Part shown: piece by piece, positions 9,521 through 17,763 of the stretch
How positions within the stretch are numbered: the stretch's first letter is position 1
How the letters are laid out: each line of letters begins with the position of its first letter
Program-made: the position numbers and the translations under genes
The notes under the pieces: generated by a model
The model's database searches: none
Told to the model about the DNA's origin: nothing
The model's input: the letters and a program-made list of their open reading frames with translations, nothing else
NCBI RefSeq assembly: GCF_900637955.1
Contig: NZ_LR134476.1
Coordinates: 806,001-870,000, forward strand
Reading direction: 5' to 3'
Length of the DNA stretch: 64,000 nucleotides
Origin: Trueperella bialowiezensis
Lineage (GTDB): Bacteria; Actinomycetota; Actinomycetes; Actinomycetales; Actinomycetaceae

Positions 9521-10867
9521 CTACCTGCCGCGCGGGTTACGCGCACGGATCATCGCACCGGCCGGGATCTTGTGCTCGCACGGTAGCGAGAACACGCGTG
9601 CCGGATGGTTGATCTCGCTCACGGGCGCTCCGGCGTCGTCGAGAATTCCCTCGCTTGGAACCGTGAACGTGACGGGCGCCTGCCCAGGGAATAAAAACTC
9701 GATGTCCATGCCGGGCAATATTTTGTTTTTGGCGTGGAGGTAGAGCCGGCCGTCGGGGTCTTGCTGATCCACGACGCCGACCAGCAGCCAGTCGTTGATA
9801 TAGCCGCCCACTTTGGTCTCCTCGCCTGCCGGCGATTCGGGATAGTAAAAACCTGTGGAGTACGCGCGGTGGGTGACCTTGTACGGTTCGTCTGCGAGCC
9901 ACACGGGGAACGTAACCTCGGTAGCCGGGCGAGCCTGATCGCCTGCCGGCACGTGTACCTGATCGTGGAACGGTACGAGCTGGGCTCCGGCGTCGTCTTC
10001 AAACCCGCGCTGGACCATGTACTCGTTGACGGCGGTCTTGTAGGCGTTCGTCATTGCGGCCACATAGTAGGCGCTCTTCGCGCGACCCTCGATTTTGAGG
10101 CTGGTGACGCCGGCGTCGAGGATGTCGGCTACGTGCTCGACTGTGTTCATGTCGTGCGAATTGAACAGGAACGTGCCCTGGTCGGTGATTTCTACGGGGA
10201 TGAACTCGTTTGGGCGGCGCTGTTCCACCACGTGATACTTGTACCGGCACGGCTGCGAGCAATCGCCCTGGTTGGCGTCCCGGCCCACGGTGTGCTGCGA
10301 AATCAGACACCGGCCCGAGAACGCCATGCACATGGAGCCGTGTACGAAAGCTTCGATCTCCAGATCTGCGGGAACGTTGGCGCGCAGCTCGCGAATGTCG
10401 GTGAGGGTGAGTTCGCGGGCGAGCACCACGCGGCTTGCGCCCAGCTGGGCGAGCGCGTTGGCTGCCTGATAGTTCGTCACCCCTGCTTGCGTGGAGATGT
10501 GGATTTCCGCGTTCGGCGCCACTTGCCGGGCAGCCATGAGTACACCAATATCGGAGACGATGAGCGCATCCACCCCGATGTCACCCAGTTGGCCCATGTA
10601 GCGGTTCATCTCGGCTACATCCTGCGACGACGGCAAAATATTGCACGTGACGAACACGCGAGCCCCGCGGGCGTGAGCGTAGTTCTTCGCTTCTTCGATC
10701 TGGTCAAGAGAAAAGTTCTTCGGCGCAGTCCGCATGCCGAATGCCTGCCCGCCGAAGTAGACGGCGTCGGCACCAAAATCGACAGCCGTCTTGAGAGTGT
10801 CCAGGCTTCCCGCGGGAGCGAGCACTTCCGGTTTTTGACGACGCCGCACGCCAGCAAATCTTTCCAT
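9521..10867 (-). CDS. Peptidase U32 family protein (TrhP/RlhA-like)
   Basis: This is a U32 family protein. Characterised members are not peptidases but hydroxylate RNA bases (TrhP on tRNA, RlhA on 23S rRNA) using a prephenate-derived substrate and an iron-sulfur site. The start region QKPEVLAPAGSLDTLKTAVDFGADAVYFGG and the cysteine signature CLISQHTVGRDANQGDCSQPCRYKY (read in two pieces, around residues 180-205) are typical. I chose the ATG at 10867 because the family alignment begins there; the frame is open for another 30 codons upstream from a TTG. Convergent with the CPBP gene. Which RNA it acts on is unresolved. Confidence 0.85.
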   Translation of the reverse strand: MERFAGVRRRQKPEVLAPAGSLDTLKTAVDFGADAVYFGGQAFGMRTAPKNFSLDQIEEAKNYAHARGARVFVTCNILPSSQDVAEMNRYMGQLGDIGVDALIVSDIGVLMAARQVAPNAEIHISTQAGVTNYQAANALAQLGASRVVLARELTLTDIRELRANVPADLEIEAFVHGSMCMAFSGRCLISQHTVGRDANQGDCSQPCRYKYHVVEQRRPNEFIPVEITDQGTFLFNSHDMNTVEHVADILDAGVTSLKIEGRAKSAYYVAAMTNAYKTAVNEYMVQRGFEDDAGAQLVPFHDQVHVPAGDQARPATEVTFPVWLADEPYKVTHRAYSTGFYYPESPAGEETKVGGYINDWLLVGVVDQQDPDGRLYLHAKNKILPGMDIEFLFPGQAPVTFTVPSEGILDDAGAPVSEINHPARVFSLPCEHKIPAGAMIRARNPRGR

Positions 10868-11044
10868 CACGAAGGGTATTGTACGCGGTGGTGCACGGCG
10901 GTTGAGAAGTGATGGCGGCTTCAGATATGGCCACATGTTAAGACGACTCGTGGACAAGTTTGGGCTGAACTCAACAGCGAATTAGACTCGTAGTGGAACC
11001 ACGCTATCCACATGCACTGTGGTCTTTCCGAGTGGAGGATAACC

Positions 11045-11848
11045 ATGAGCGACGGCACGAACAACAACCCGTACGGTCCGGGAAACGGTGGCGGCTCAGC
11101 GCCACAACCCCAAGGCGGGCAAGGCGGTTATCCGCCGCAAAGCTATCCGCCGCAAGGCCAGAATCCTTACGGCCAGCCCGGCCAACAGGGGCAAGGTTAC
11201 CCGCCACAGGGTCAGGCACCCTACGGGCAGCCAGGCTACCAGCAACAGGGTTACCCACCGCAGGGATATCCGCAACAGGGCTACGGGCAGCCAGGCTATC
11301 CGGGCCCGTATGGTCAGCCGCCTAAGAAGAAGGTGCCCACCGCGGCGATCGTCATTATTGCGATCATCGTGGTGGCCGCGATCGTCGTTGGCATTCTGTT
11401 CGCAACCGGTACGATCGGTGGGAAGGATGATCCGGATCCGTCGCCCACAGGAACGCATCAAACCGGCCAGCCGCTACCGACCGATGGTCCGCAGCCAACA
11501 GTTGGCCCGCTGCCAACGGTTGGTCCACTGCCGACCGATGGCCCGAATCCCTACCCAACTACGAATCCTTTCGGCGACCCGAAGGAACTACGCGATAAGT
11601 GTGGAGCCGGCGACTGGGTTGCTTGCGACCAGCTGTTCATCGTCGCCCCGTACGGTTCAGAGGATTCCAAGTTCGCAAGCACCTGCGGCAACACCGAAGC
11701 AGAAGAACAATTCGGCACCTGCCAGTTCATTAAAAATGGCTTTGGCGGCGATGATCCCGGCAACTACATTCCTGGTTTTGACGAAGAACTATGGGACAAG
11801 TGCATTAACGGCGACGTCGAGGCCTGCGACAAGATGTTCGAGAACTAA
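11045..11848 (+). CDS. Pro/Gln/Gly/Tyr-rich membrane protein with duplicated Cys motif
   Basis: The protein has three parts: a cytoplasmic tail of about 95 residues built from degenerate YPPQG/YGQPGYP repeats, one membrane helix near residues 98-120 (AAIVIIAIIVVAAIVVGILF), and an external region. The external part has a Pro/Gly/Thr linker in which PLPTDGP and PLPTVGP repeat, then a domain of 90 residues with six cysteines. That domain contains the same motif twice: LRDKCGAGDWVACDQLF and LWDKCINGDVEACDKMF. Similar single motifs followed by a SpyGS...TCG segment occur in many actinobacterial envelope proteins of unknown function. A GGAGG site nine bases upstream supports the ATG at 11045. Confidence 0.8.
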   Translation: MSDGTNNNPYGPGNGGGSAPQPQGGQGGYPPQSYPPQGQNPYGQPGQQGQGYPPQGQAPYGQPGYQQQGYPPQGYPQQGYGQPGYPGPYGQPPKKKVPTAAIVIIAIIVVAAIVVGILFATGTIGGKDDPDPSPTGTHQTGQPLPTDGPQPTVGPLPTVGPLPTDGPNPYPTTNPFGDPKELRDKCGAGDWVACDQLFIVAPYGSEDSKFASTCGNTEAEEQFGTCQFIKNGFGGDDPGNYIPGFDEELWDKCINGDVEACDKMFEN

Positions 11849-11858
11849 CGGCAGACTC

Positions 11859-11950
11859 GGGTTGCTGTGGCAGCGCGCCGGCGCGGGCCTCACCGGCGTT
11901 GGCGCGGTGCGCGGGGCGCCCTTGGCGCGTTCCTGCTACCACAGCAACCC
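11859..11950. repeat. Long inverted repeat with GGGTTGCTGTGG ends
   Basis: The ends GGGTTGCTGTGGCAGC and GCTACCACAGCAACCC are inverted copies with one mismatch, enclosing about 60 bp of very GC-rich sequence. The right end holds the hairpin CTGCT-ACCAC-AGCAA, the complement of the TTGCT-GTGGT-AGCAA unit found at 25463, so it may be a variant of the paired small-hairpin family, although the spacing here is 71 bp. It lies eleven bases after a stop codon in a convergent gap and could terminate both genes. Confidence 0.65.
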
Positions 11951-12033
11951 AATTGGCTTCGAGGCGTCCGAGGTCGGGTTATTTCGTAACCTCAGCAAGG
12001 ATGCTCATACGATGCCGAATGCGGATCATGGCT

Positions 12034-12270
12034 TTACCCATTGTCTATCAGTACTTTATCGGCCTGCTCATTTTTTGCCTTGACTACGAGTCCCACGATC
12101 AGGCAGAGAACAGAGATGAGTACTGGGATGATGAAATATCCCTTATGCAAGTCTGCATCGGCGATGAGAATTCCCAGTACCGCTCCCAGACACATCGCAG
12201 CAAAAAGACCTGAGGTGTTCAGCCAGAAGCGGTACTTGCGCCAAAAACGTCTCTCGCGAAACATGATCAC
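12034..12270 (-). CDS. Small two-helix membrane protein, possible immunity protein
   Basis: This 78-residue protein has a basic N-terminus (FRERRFWRKYRFW), two hydrophobic helices (TSGLFAAMCLGAVLGILIA and GYFIIPVLISVLCLIVGLVV) and a short charged tail. It starts with GTG overlapping the stop codon of the upstream secreted protein by four bases (GTGA), so translation is coupled; an ATG two codons later is also possible. I recognise no family. Small basic two-helix membrane proteins translationally coupled to a secreted hydrophobic peptide are often bacteriocin immunity proteins; that role is inference from layout only. Base composition is more AT-rich than its neighbours. Confidence 0.65.
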   Translation of the reverse strand: MIMFRERRFWRKYRFWLNTSGLFAAMCLGAVLGILIADADLHKGYFIIPVLISVLCLIVGLVVKAKNEQADKVLIDNG

Positions 12271-12845
12271 TTCAGCTCACTACAAGGCCGGTTAATTATC
12301 TTATATCCTGCAGGCGTGAAAGCTCCCCAGATGAGTTTCAATTCGCCGCATTGTCCAGCACTTGGACTCGCCTCGTAAGCTAGATAGCTGTAGATCGCCC
12401 CTACAATTACTGCGCACGCAGCTGCTCCCACACCCGACGGAGCGAGGAGAGCACACAAGCCATAACCGCTGGCACCCAAAGCACCGCCTGCAAAGACTGC
12501 AAAATCACTGGGATTCATATAAATATAAAGAAATTTCCCAGCTCCCACATGAAGGTTAGGACGAATTTCCCCAAAGCGACCGTTTTCAGAACTAATCCTG
12601 TAACGCAATCCATGTGATTCACGGATGCTATCTTGGGGTTTTATTTCTTCAAATCGAGTTTGCAGAGCTGTGTCGGCCACGAGGAAGTCATCACCTAAAC
12701 TGCCCTCCTGCCATCGAGTAGGCTGGTTCTCATCTGAGCCTACTACGCCCGATAAATTGTTGGATTCAGCAGCGTGCACAACATTAGTGCTGGCAAAAAA
12801 CATACCCAATGATACGAACAAACACAGTAGCATTTTCTTTTTCAT
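12267..12845 (-). CDS. Secreted protein with Gly/Ala-rich hydrophobic core, bacteriocin-like
   Basis: The 192-residue product starts with a clear signal peptide (MKKKMLLCLFVSLGMFF, then ASTNVVHAAES, cleavage likely after HAA). A perfect GGAGGAC ribosome site lies before the ATG at 12845. The mature part is polar for about 90 residues, then has a hydrophobic Gly/Ala-rich stretch (FAVFAGGALGASGYGLCALL and GVGAAACAVIVGAIYSYLAY) and a C-terminal domain with Cys, Trp and a final Cys near the end. I do not recognise the family. Hydrophobic glycine-zipper stretches of this kind occur in pore-forming bacteriocins. The gene is clearly more AT-rich than its surroundings, suggesting transfer. Confidence 0.7.
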   Translation of the reverse strand: MKKKMLLCLFVSLGMFFASTNVVHAAESNNLSGVVGSDENQPTRWQEGSLGDDFLVADTALQTRFEEIKPQDSIRESHGLRYRISSENGRFGEIRPNLHVGAGKFLYIYMNPSDFAVFAGGALGASGYGLCALLAPSGVGAAACAVIVGAIYSYLAYEASPSAGQCGELKLIWGAFTPAGYKIINRPCSELK

Positions 12846-13208
12846 TTTGTCCTCCTTGACAGATATGCAATGTGATTTCGTAAAGGTGTTGCACACGTTA
12901 CATTCCTCAGGCGCGCCAGTCAATAGTTATGACTCATTCCAGAAAGACTTTCTTCTGTGCACGGATATTCTGCGCGACTAGCGGGCGGGCACGTTTTCCC
13001 ACGATCGGCATCCGCCTTCTAAGCGTTGAGGCCTCCAAATCGGCAAAAGGGCAGGTCACGCCCCTACCTACAGCGCAGTGAAGGTTTGGCAGGCCGCCAA
13101 AAGTTCCGTCGTCTTGTAGTAGATTTAAGAAAGCCGCATCTTTTGTAAAACGTGCGCCTTTCGTAAATTAACACTGTTATTCCTACCAATGGAGCGAGGA
13201 GATACAAC
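12846..13208. other. Gap holding the bacteriocin-like leader and glpD promoter
   Basis: These 363 bases contain no gene I can support. The left part is the AT-rich leader of the secreted protein on the minus strand. The right part, from about 13120, is AT-rich and should carry the glpD promoter; TTTGTAAAAC near 13142 and TAAATTAACA near 13162 are candidate elements. The last 20 bases hold the glpD ribosome site GAGGAGA. Confidence 0.5.
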
Positions 13209-14954
13209 ATGTACAGTGCAACACTCTCGGCTGAAACCCGAGAAGCGTCACTGAAGAAAATGGCCGACGCCGAACTAGACATTCTCGTCATCGGCGGCGG
13301 CGTGACCGGCGCTGGTATAGCGTTCGACGCCGCAACACGCGGACTGAAAACCGGGATCGTGGAAGCTCAAGACTGGGCGTCCGGAACGTCGTCGCGCTCG
13401 TCAAAGCTCGTCCACGGCGGCCTGCGCTACCTTTACCAGCTGAACTTCGCGCTCGTCGCCGAATCACTGCGGGAGCGCGGTTTGCTCCTCACAAAGACGG
13501 CGCCGCACCTCGTGAAGGCACAGCCGTTCCTGTGGCCGCTCAAGATGCGCCTCATTGAACGTACGTACTCGGCGGTCGGCGTCGGCATGTATGACGCCAT
13601 CGCACAAACCGCCCACCGTGGCTCAGTGCCGATCCAAAAGCATCACTCGAAGAAGGGCTCGCTGGAACTTGCCCCGGCGCTCGATCCGAAGTCACTCATC
13701 GGTTCGCTCGTGTACTACGACGCGCGGGTCGACGACGCCCGCCTCGTCGTCAACCTTGTCCGGTCTGCCGCAGAATACGGCGCTCTTGCCGCTAACCGAA
13801 CCCAGGTTGTTGAGCTAATCAACGAAGGTGGGCGCGTGCGCGGGGCCAAAGTGAAAGACCTGGAAGACGGCACGATCTACGAGGTGCGTGCCAAGTCGGT
13901 CATCAATGCGACGGGTGTATGGACGGAGAAGTCGCAGTCGCTGGCCGGAACCGGCGGGGGCCTGAAAGTGCTCGCATCAAAGGGCATTCACATCGTCATC
14001 CCGAAGGATCGGATCCGCTCCAAGGTCGGTATCTTCCTGCGTACTGAAAAGTCCGTGCTTTTCATTATTCCGTGGAAGCGCTACTGGGTGATTGGCACGA
14101 CGGACACGGCCTACCACGAAAACCGGCTCGAGCCCGTTGCCAACCGGGAAGATATCGAATACATCCTGGATCAGGCGAACTCGGTGCTGCGTGACAAGCT
14201 GACGAAGGACGACATCATTGGCACGTTCGCGGGGCTCCGCCCGCTGCTGCAACCCGGCACGCTCGACGGCGATGAGTCGAAGTCGACGAAGGTCTCGCGT
14301 GAACACACGGTGACGGAAGCAGCGCCCGGTCTCACGGTGATCGCTGGCGGCAAGCTGACCTCTTACAGGCAGATGGCCGAAGACGCCGTCGATTTCGCGA
14401 TCAAGACCTGCCGCCTGCCCGAGCGCGAGTGCCAGACGAAGAACACGCCTCTGACGGGTGGGGCCGGCTACCACGCGATGTGGGACAACCGGGCGAACCT
14501 GGCAAAGCTGTCTGGGCTGTCGGTTGACCAGGTCGAAGACCTTCTGGATCGCTACGGCACGGAGACGGTGAAGATTCTTGACATGATCAAGGAAGATCCC
14601 GAGCTCGCTCAGCCGGTCAAGGGCATCGAACCGTACCTTCGTGCGGAGATCGTATTCGGCGTCAAGGAAGAAGGCGCCCTGCACCTTGAAGACCTGCTGG
14701 CACGCCGCACGCGCGCACAGTACGAGTTCCGGGACCGTGGCCTATCCGCCGCCGAGGAAGTTGCGGCGATTGCCGGTGACATCCTGGGCTGGGACGAGGA
14801 AACCCGCAAGGCCGAAGTTGATCAGTACCGTGCTCGCTGCGAGGCGGAAGAAGAAGCTGAAGGTATCTTCTCTGAGGCTGAAGCGCAGAAGGTGCGTGAA
14901 AAGGTTGAACCGATCACCGAGTTCGTGGATGTAGCACCAGACATCGAAGGCTAA
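13209..14954 (+). CDS. glpD: Aerobic glycerol-3-phosphate dehydrogenase
   Basis: This FAD-dependent enzyme oxidises sn-glycerol 3-phosphate to dihydroxyacetone phosphate at the membrane and passes electrons to quinone. The dinucleotide-binding motif VIGGGVTGAGIAFDAATRG is near residues 28-46, followed by the family signature SGTSSRSSKLVHGGLRYL, and the C-terminal part holds the conserved GGKLTSYRQMAEDAVD segment. The 581-residue length is normal for actinobacterial GlpD. A GAGGAGA site seven bases upstream supports the ATG. No glpF or glpK is adjacent, so it appears monocistronic; a strong terminator follows. Confidence 0.95.
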   Translation: MYSATLSAETREASLKKMADAELDILVIGGGVTGAGIAFDAATRGLKTGIVEAQDWASGTSSRSSKLVHGGLRYLYQLNFALVAESLRERGLLLTKTAPHLVKAQPFLWPLKMRLIERTYSAVGVGMYDAIAQTAHRGSVPIQKHHSKKGSLELAPALDPKSLIGSLVYYDARVDDARLVVNLVRSAAEYGALAANRTQVVELINEGGRVRGAKVKDLEDGTIYEVRAKSVINATGVWTEKSQSLAGTGGGLKVLASKGIHIVIPKDRIRSKVGIFLRTEKSVLFIIPWKRYWVIGTTDTAYHENRLEPVANREDIEYILDQANSVLRDKLTKDDIIGTFAGLRPLLQPGTLDGDESKSTKVSREHTVTEAAPGLTVIAGGKLTSYRQMAEDAVDFAIKTCRLPERECQTKNTPLTGGAGYHAMWDNRANLAKLSGLSVDQVEDLLDRYGTETVKILDMIKEDPELAQPVKGIEPYLRAEIVFGVKEEGALHLEDLLARRTRAQYEFRDRGLSAAEEVAAIAGDILGWDEETRKAEVDQYRARCEAEEEAEGIFSEAEAQKVREKVEPITEFVDVAPDIEG

Positions 14955-15011
14955 TCAAGTCGGTGCACGGCGGCGGGGCTGCTGAAGCCTTGCCGCTGAC
15001 GAACTGCGAAG

Positions 15012-15049
15012 CGGGCGGGGGAGTTCTCTGGACTCCCCCGCCCGTTTGG
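15012..15049 (+). terminator. Rho-independent terminator after glpD
   Basis: A 13-bp GC-rich stem (CGGGCGGGGGAGT with its complement at 15032-15044) has a seven-base loop and is followed by TTTGGGTTT. It lies 57 bp past the glpD stop codon. Confidence 0.85.
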
Positions 15050-15109
15050 GTTTCACTTTCCGTTTGGTTTTACCTTCCGCACCGTTTTCGCGGGCCGCTC
15101 AAGCTCCAT

Positions 15110-15718
15110 TCACTCCTTAATCGGGTTGAACTGTTTTTGGAATTTGTTCTGGCCCACGGTGAAAGTGTTTCCGGTGACTGGCTGGAGAAGCTCTTGAGAT
15201 TCCACCGCCTCACGCGAAACGCGTGCAAGGAACTGGCGGTCTTTTTCTTCCACAAGATAATAGGCATCCCTATTCGAAAACGCGTCTATCGATTGAAACG
15301 TGCCGAAGATGGTTCCCTCGAGCAGGAAAGCGACCCATTCAAACAAGTTCTCTGCTTTCGTCTTTACCTTCGTCCGGTTGAGCGGGTGAATCGTGGTGGC
15401 ACGGGGATGGGCGGCGAGCACCGCAGCGTGAGTCTTTCTCTTTAGGATCTTCCCCTTTGGTCGAACCGGGGTTAATGAGTCGACGTCGATGGGAACACGG
15501 ACCTTGGGGGTCGGCGAGACCTCTATGTTGCCGAGGAGATAGTCGACTGACACGTCGAACAGTGCAGCCATCGCCTGAATATTGACAATATCTGGGGTTC
15601 CCCGCCCTGACTCCCATTTGGACACCGCTTGGCGTGACACCGAGAGCTTTTCAGCAAGCTCGGTTTGTGACAGCCCCGCCTTAGTGCGGAGCTCTTTGAT
15701 TCTTGCGCTAATCTCCAT
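15110..15718 (-). CDS. XRE family transcriptional regulator
   Basis: The first 65 residues are a classic Cro/CI helix-turn-helix (IKELRTKAGLSQTELAEKLSVSRQAVSKWESGRG, in two overlapping pieces) with the DVSVDYLLGN end common in this group. The remaining 135 residues form a different domain with a basic middle (KGKILKRKTHAAVLAAHPRA) and a beta-rich end containing YYLVEEKDRQFLARV; I do not recognise it, though it has the look of a small PH-like or membrane-stress sensing fold. It converges with glpD. No adjacent target gene is obvious, and it marks the left edge of the accessory island. Confidence 0.8.
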   Translation of the reverse strand: MEISARIKELRTKAGLSQTELAEKLSVSRQAVSKWESGRGTPDIVNIQAMAALFDVSVDYLLGNIEVSPTPKVRVPIDVDSLTPVRPKGKILKRKTHAAVLAAHPRATTIHPLNRTKVKTKAENLFEWVAFLLEGTIFGTFQSIDAFSNRDAYYLVEEKDRQFLARVSREAVESQELLQPVTGNTFTVGQNKFQKQFNPIKE

Positions 15719-15875
15719 GATCTTTCACTTCCTCGGCTCATGTACTCTGCTGACGTGCTGATACGTCCAGTTAAGCAACGCCAGCCGTATGAACCAAGCT
15801 TTTTCACGACACCAATCGGCACTACCCCGCTACTCTTCGTTGACGACCAACTCTTCGGCGAAATGACGGCCTCTA

Positions 15876-16091
15876 CTAGCAGAAGTCGCCGGCAAGAACC
15901 CACAAGTTTTCGCGGTTGGGCGTGCCAACCAACGCGATCTGGTAGTCAGGATCAAGTTTGAGCACCCAATAGTCTCCGCTGGTGAACGGAATCCACCGAA
16001 TAAATTTGGGCAGGAAGTCCACTTTGAGCTTGCCGACTTCGCCGTCCACCGGGGTAGCTTCGCCGATCGCTTGTTCGGGCGCGCCGTCAAT
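15876..16091 (-). pseudogene. Lipocalin (Blc-like) fragment
   Basis: Reading the minus strand from 16091 to a TAG at 15876 gives 71 residues containing IGEATPVDGEVGKLKVDFLP, FIRWIPFTSGDYWVLKLDPD and YQIALVGTPNRENLWVL. This is the central barrel of a bacterial outer-layer lipocalin of the Blc type. There is no start codon: a TGA lies directly upstream in frame, so the N-terminal signal peptide and first strands are missing. The C-terminus stops after LWVLAGDFC, where intact lipocalins continue with a conserved helix. It is therefore a remnant broken at both ends, next to the DUF4143 ATPase repeat array. Confidence 0.75.
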
Positions 16092-16160
16092 TCAGCGTAT
16101 CAGTCACGTGAGTTGGATATCGACGACGGCGGAGCACCGGCAAGCGACGAGCGAGCCTGC

Positions 16161-16252
16161 GTGAAAGTGACGAGTGAAACCACTTGAAATTGACGAGTGG
16201 AATCGCTTGAAAGTGACGAGTAGAATGGTTTGAAATTGACGAGTGGAGGTGT
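16161..16252 (+). repeat. Four 23-bp tandem repeats upstream of ATPase 1
   Basis: Four head-to-tail units of exactly 23 bp begin at 16161, 16184, 16207 and 16230. The shared core is GAAAnTGACGAGT followed by a variable GAA(T/C) end. The last unit runs into the GGAGGT ribosome site of the ATPase gene that starts at 16257, so a protein bound here would cover both promoter and translation signals. ATPase 2 has an array of the same number, period and position at 24289-24380 but with a different sequence. Confidence 0.9.
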
Positions 16253-16256
16253 CAAA

Positions 16257-17498
16257 GTGCAGAATCCTCAGGAAAAAGAGACTTTCAAGTATCTTCCGAG
16301 GGTGGCAGATCGCGCGCTTTCAGAAGCTCTGCAGCGCGCTGGCGCTGTTCTTATTGAAGGTCCTAAAGGGTGCGGCAAAACTGAAACCGCTAGGCGAGTT
16401 GCCGCCTCTGAGGTGCGAGTGGATACTGACCCAAATGTCGCAACTGTCATTAATCTCGACCCAAATCTCGTCTTGAATGGATCCACCCCTCGATTACTCG
16501 ATGAATGGCAAGCGTACCCCGTGCTGTGGAACACCGTTCGCAGAGCGGTTGACGACCGTCGCGAGAAGGGCCAATTCATTCTTACCGGATCGACAGCTCC
16601 GGCGGAAAGCGCTGGAAGACACTCGGGAGCGGGCAGATTCGCACGCATAACCATGCAGACAATGAGCTTGTGGGAGACAGGGCACTCCAGCGGAGAAGTA
16701 TCAGTAGCTGCACTACTTCAGGGAGAACCCGCCGCGGCAGAACCTTCCAGTCTGAGTGTGGAGGAATTGGCAGAACGGATAAGTCGGGGCGGCTGGCCAC
16801 ACTATCAGTCCCTTACCGTGTCACAGGCGTTGGCAACCAACAGGGACTATATCCGTACTATTGCCGAGGTCGATATCGCCACGCCCGATGGCCGCACTCG
16901 AAATCCAATCCGAGTCCAAGCATTGTTAAGATCGTTGGCGCGAGGCGTGGGAACAGAAATGGCAGTGACAACAATCGCCGCCGATGCAGATCTCAGCCGT
17001 GACACTGTCCGGGACTATCTTGATGCTCTGGCCAGAATATATATCGCGCAAGATCAGCCCGCATGGTCATTAAGCATGCGATCCAGAACCCCTCTACGAA
17101 AAGCTCCGAAACGCCATCTCGCGGATCCTGCGCTAGCGTTGGCTGCGCTCAACAAGGGGCCAGCTGATCTGCTGCAAAATTTCGAGTATTTCGGGCAGCT
17201 ATTTGAATCGCAAGTCGTCCATGACTTGGGCGTTCTTTCCGGCGAGCAGGTTAGCCATGCCCGCTTGCAGAACGGGTTGGAGGTTGACGCAATCATTGAC
17301 CACCCGGATCAACGCGGACTTTTTGAAATAAAACTGGGCGCCAGCATGGAAGTCGTGAATCGGGCAGCTGATAACTTGAAAGCTTTTTCCGCAGAGATGG
17401 GCGGCAGTAATCGACTCATCGTCGTCACCGCGGGCGGCTACTCGTATTTGCGACCAGACGGTGTGCAAGTCGTTTCGATTGGAGCGCTGGGGCCCTGA
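16257..17498 (+). CDS. AAA ATPase with DUF4143 domain (ATPase 1)
   Basis: This 413-residue protein is of the AAA_14/DUF4143 type. The Walker A motif GPKGCGKTE is near residues 33-42, Walker B is LLDEWQ near 75, and a sensor strand FILTGSTAP follows. The C-terminal DUF4143 part has a PD-(D/E)xK-like arrangement (LEVDAIID, then FEIKLG near residues 355), so a nuclease-like fold is likely; activity is not shown. I chose the GTG at 16257 because GGAGGT lies six bases upstream inside the last 23-bp repeat. These ATPases are widespread in bacteria with unknown role. It is about 35 percent similar by eye to ATPase 2. Confidence 0.88.
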   Translation: MQNPQEKETFKYLPRVADRALSEALQRAGAVLIEGPKGCGKTETARRVAASEVRVDTDPNVATVINLDPNLVLNGSTPRLLDEWQAYPVLWNTVRRAVDDRREKGQFILTGSTAPAESAGRHSGAGRFARITMQTMSLWETGHSSGEVSVAALLQGEPAAAEPSSLSVEELAERISRGGWPHYQSLTVSQALATNRDYIRTIAEVDIATPDGRTRNPIRVQALLRSLARGVGTEMAVTTIAADADLSRDTVRDYLDALARIYIAQDQPAWSLSMRSRTPLRKAPKRHLADPALALAALNKGPADLLQNFEYFGQLFESQVVHDLGVLSGEQVSHARLQNGLEVDAIIDHPDQRGLFEIKLGASMEVVNRAADNLKAFSAEMGGSNRLIVVTAGGYSYLRPDGVQVVSIGALGP

Positions 17499-17556
17499 GA
17501 CCAACACTCAGCTTCCCAGATTCAGAGCTGGTCTTCATATTTCTAAGGTAAACAGT

Positions 17557-17575
17557 AAAACGATCTCGTGAAGAC
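17557..17575. repeat. Single copy of the tRNA-Ala-side repeat motif
   Basis: AAAACGATCTCGTGAAGAC here matches the decayed repeat unit at 25573 (AAACGATCTCGTGAGAC) apart from one inserted base. It lies 58 bp after the ATPase 1 stop codon in a 265-bp gap that otherwise holds nothing I can recognise. It may be a remnant of a third array. Confidence 0.45.
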
Positions 17576-17763
17576 CTGATCTTGCGGTTACTTCATCGGC
17601 AGGGTATGTTCGGTGCTGATAGCCCCGGATAGGTCAATGTCGCGAAACATCGATATACCCCCGGGGCTAGCGCATTTCTTTAGGTTCACTATCCAATCGA
17701 AAATTCCCATTGTGTGCGGCGCTCCTCTTCTTTCGTGATGGTATATACGGCGTTGGTACAGTG

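Noticed and set aside
9734-10912. Plus-strand open frame of 392 codons
   Set aside because: It is antisense to the U32 gene, whose cysteine motif is clear.
11088-12083. Plus-strand open frame of 331 codons in the second frame
   Set aside because: It overlaps the YPPQG protein in another frame and has no support; the chosen frame has a clear ribosome site and domain layout.
15740-15961. Small plus-strand open frame beside the XRE gene
   Set aside because: It overlaps the lipocalin remnant, has no ribosome site and no family match; it does not look like a gene.
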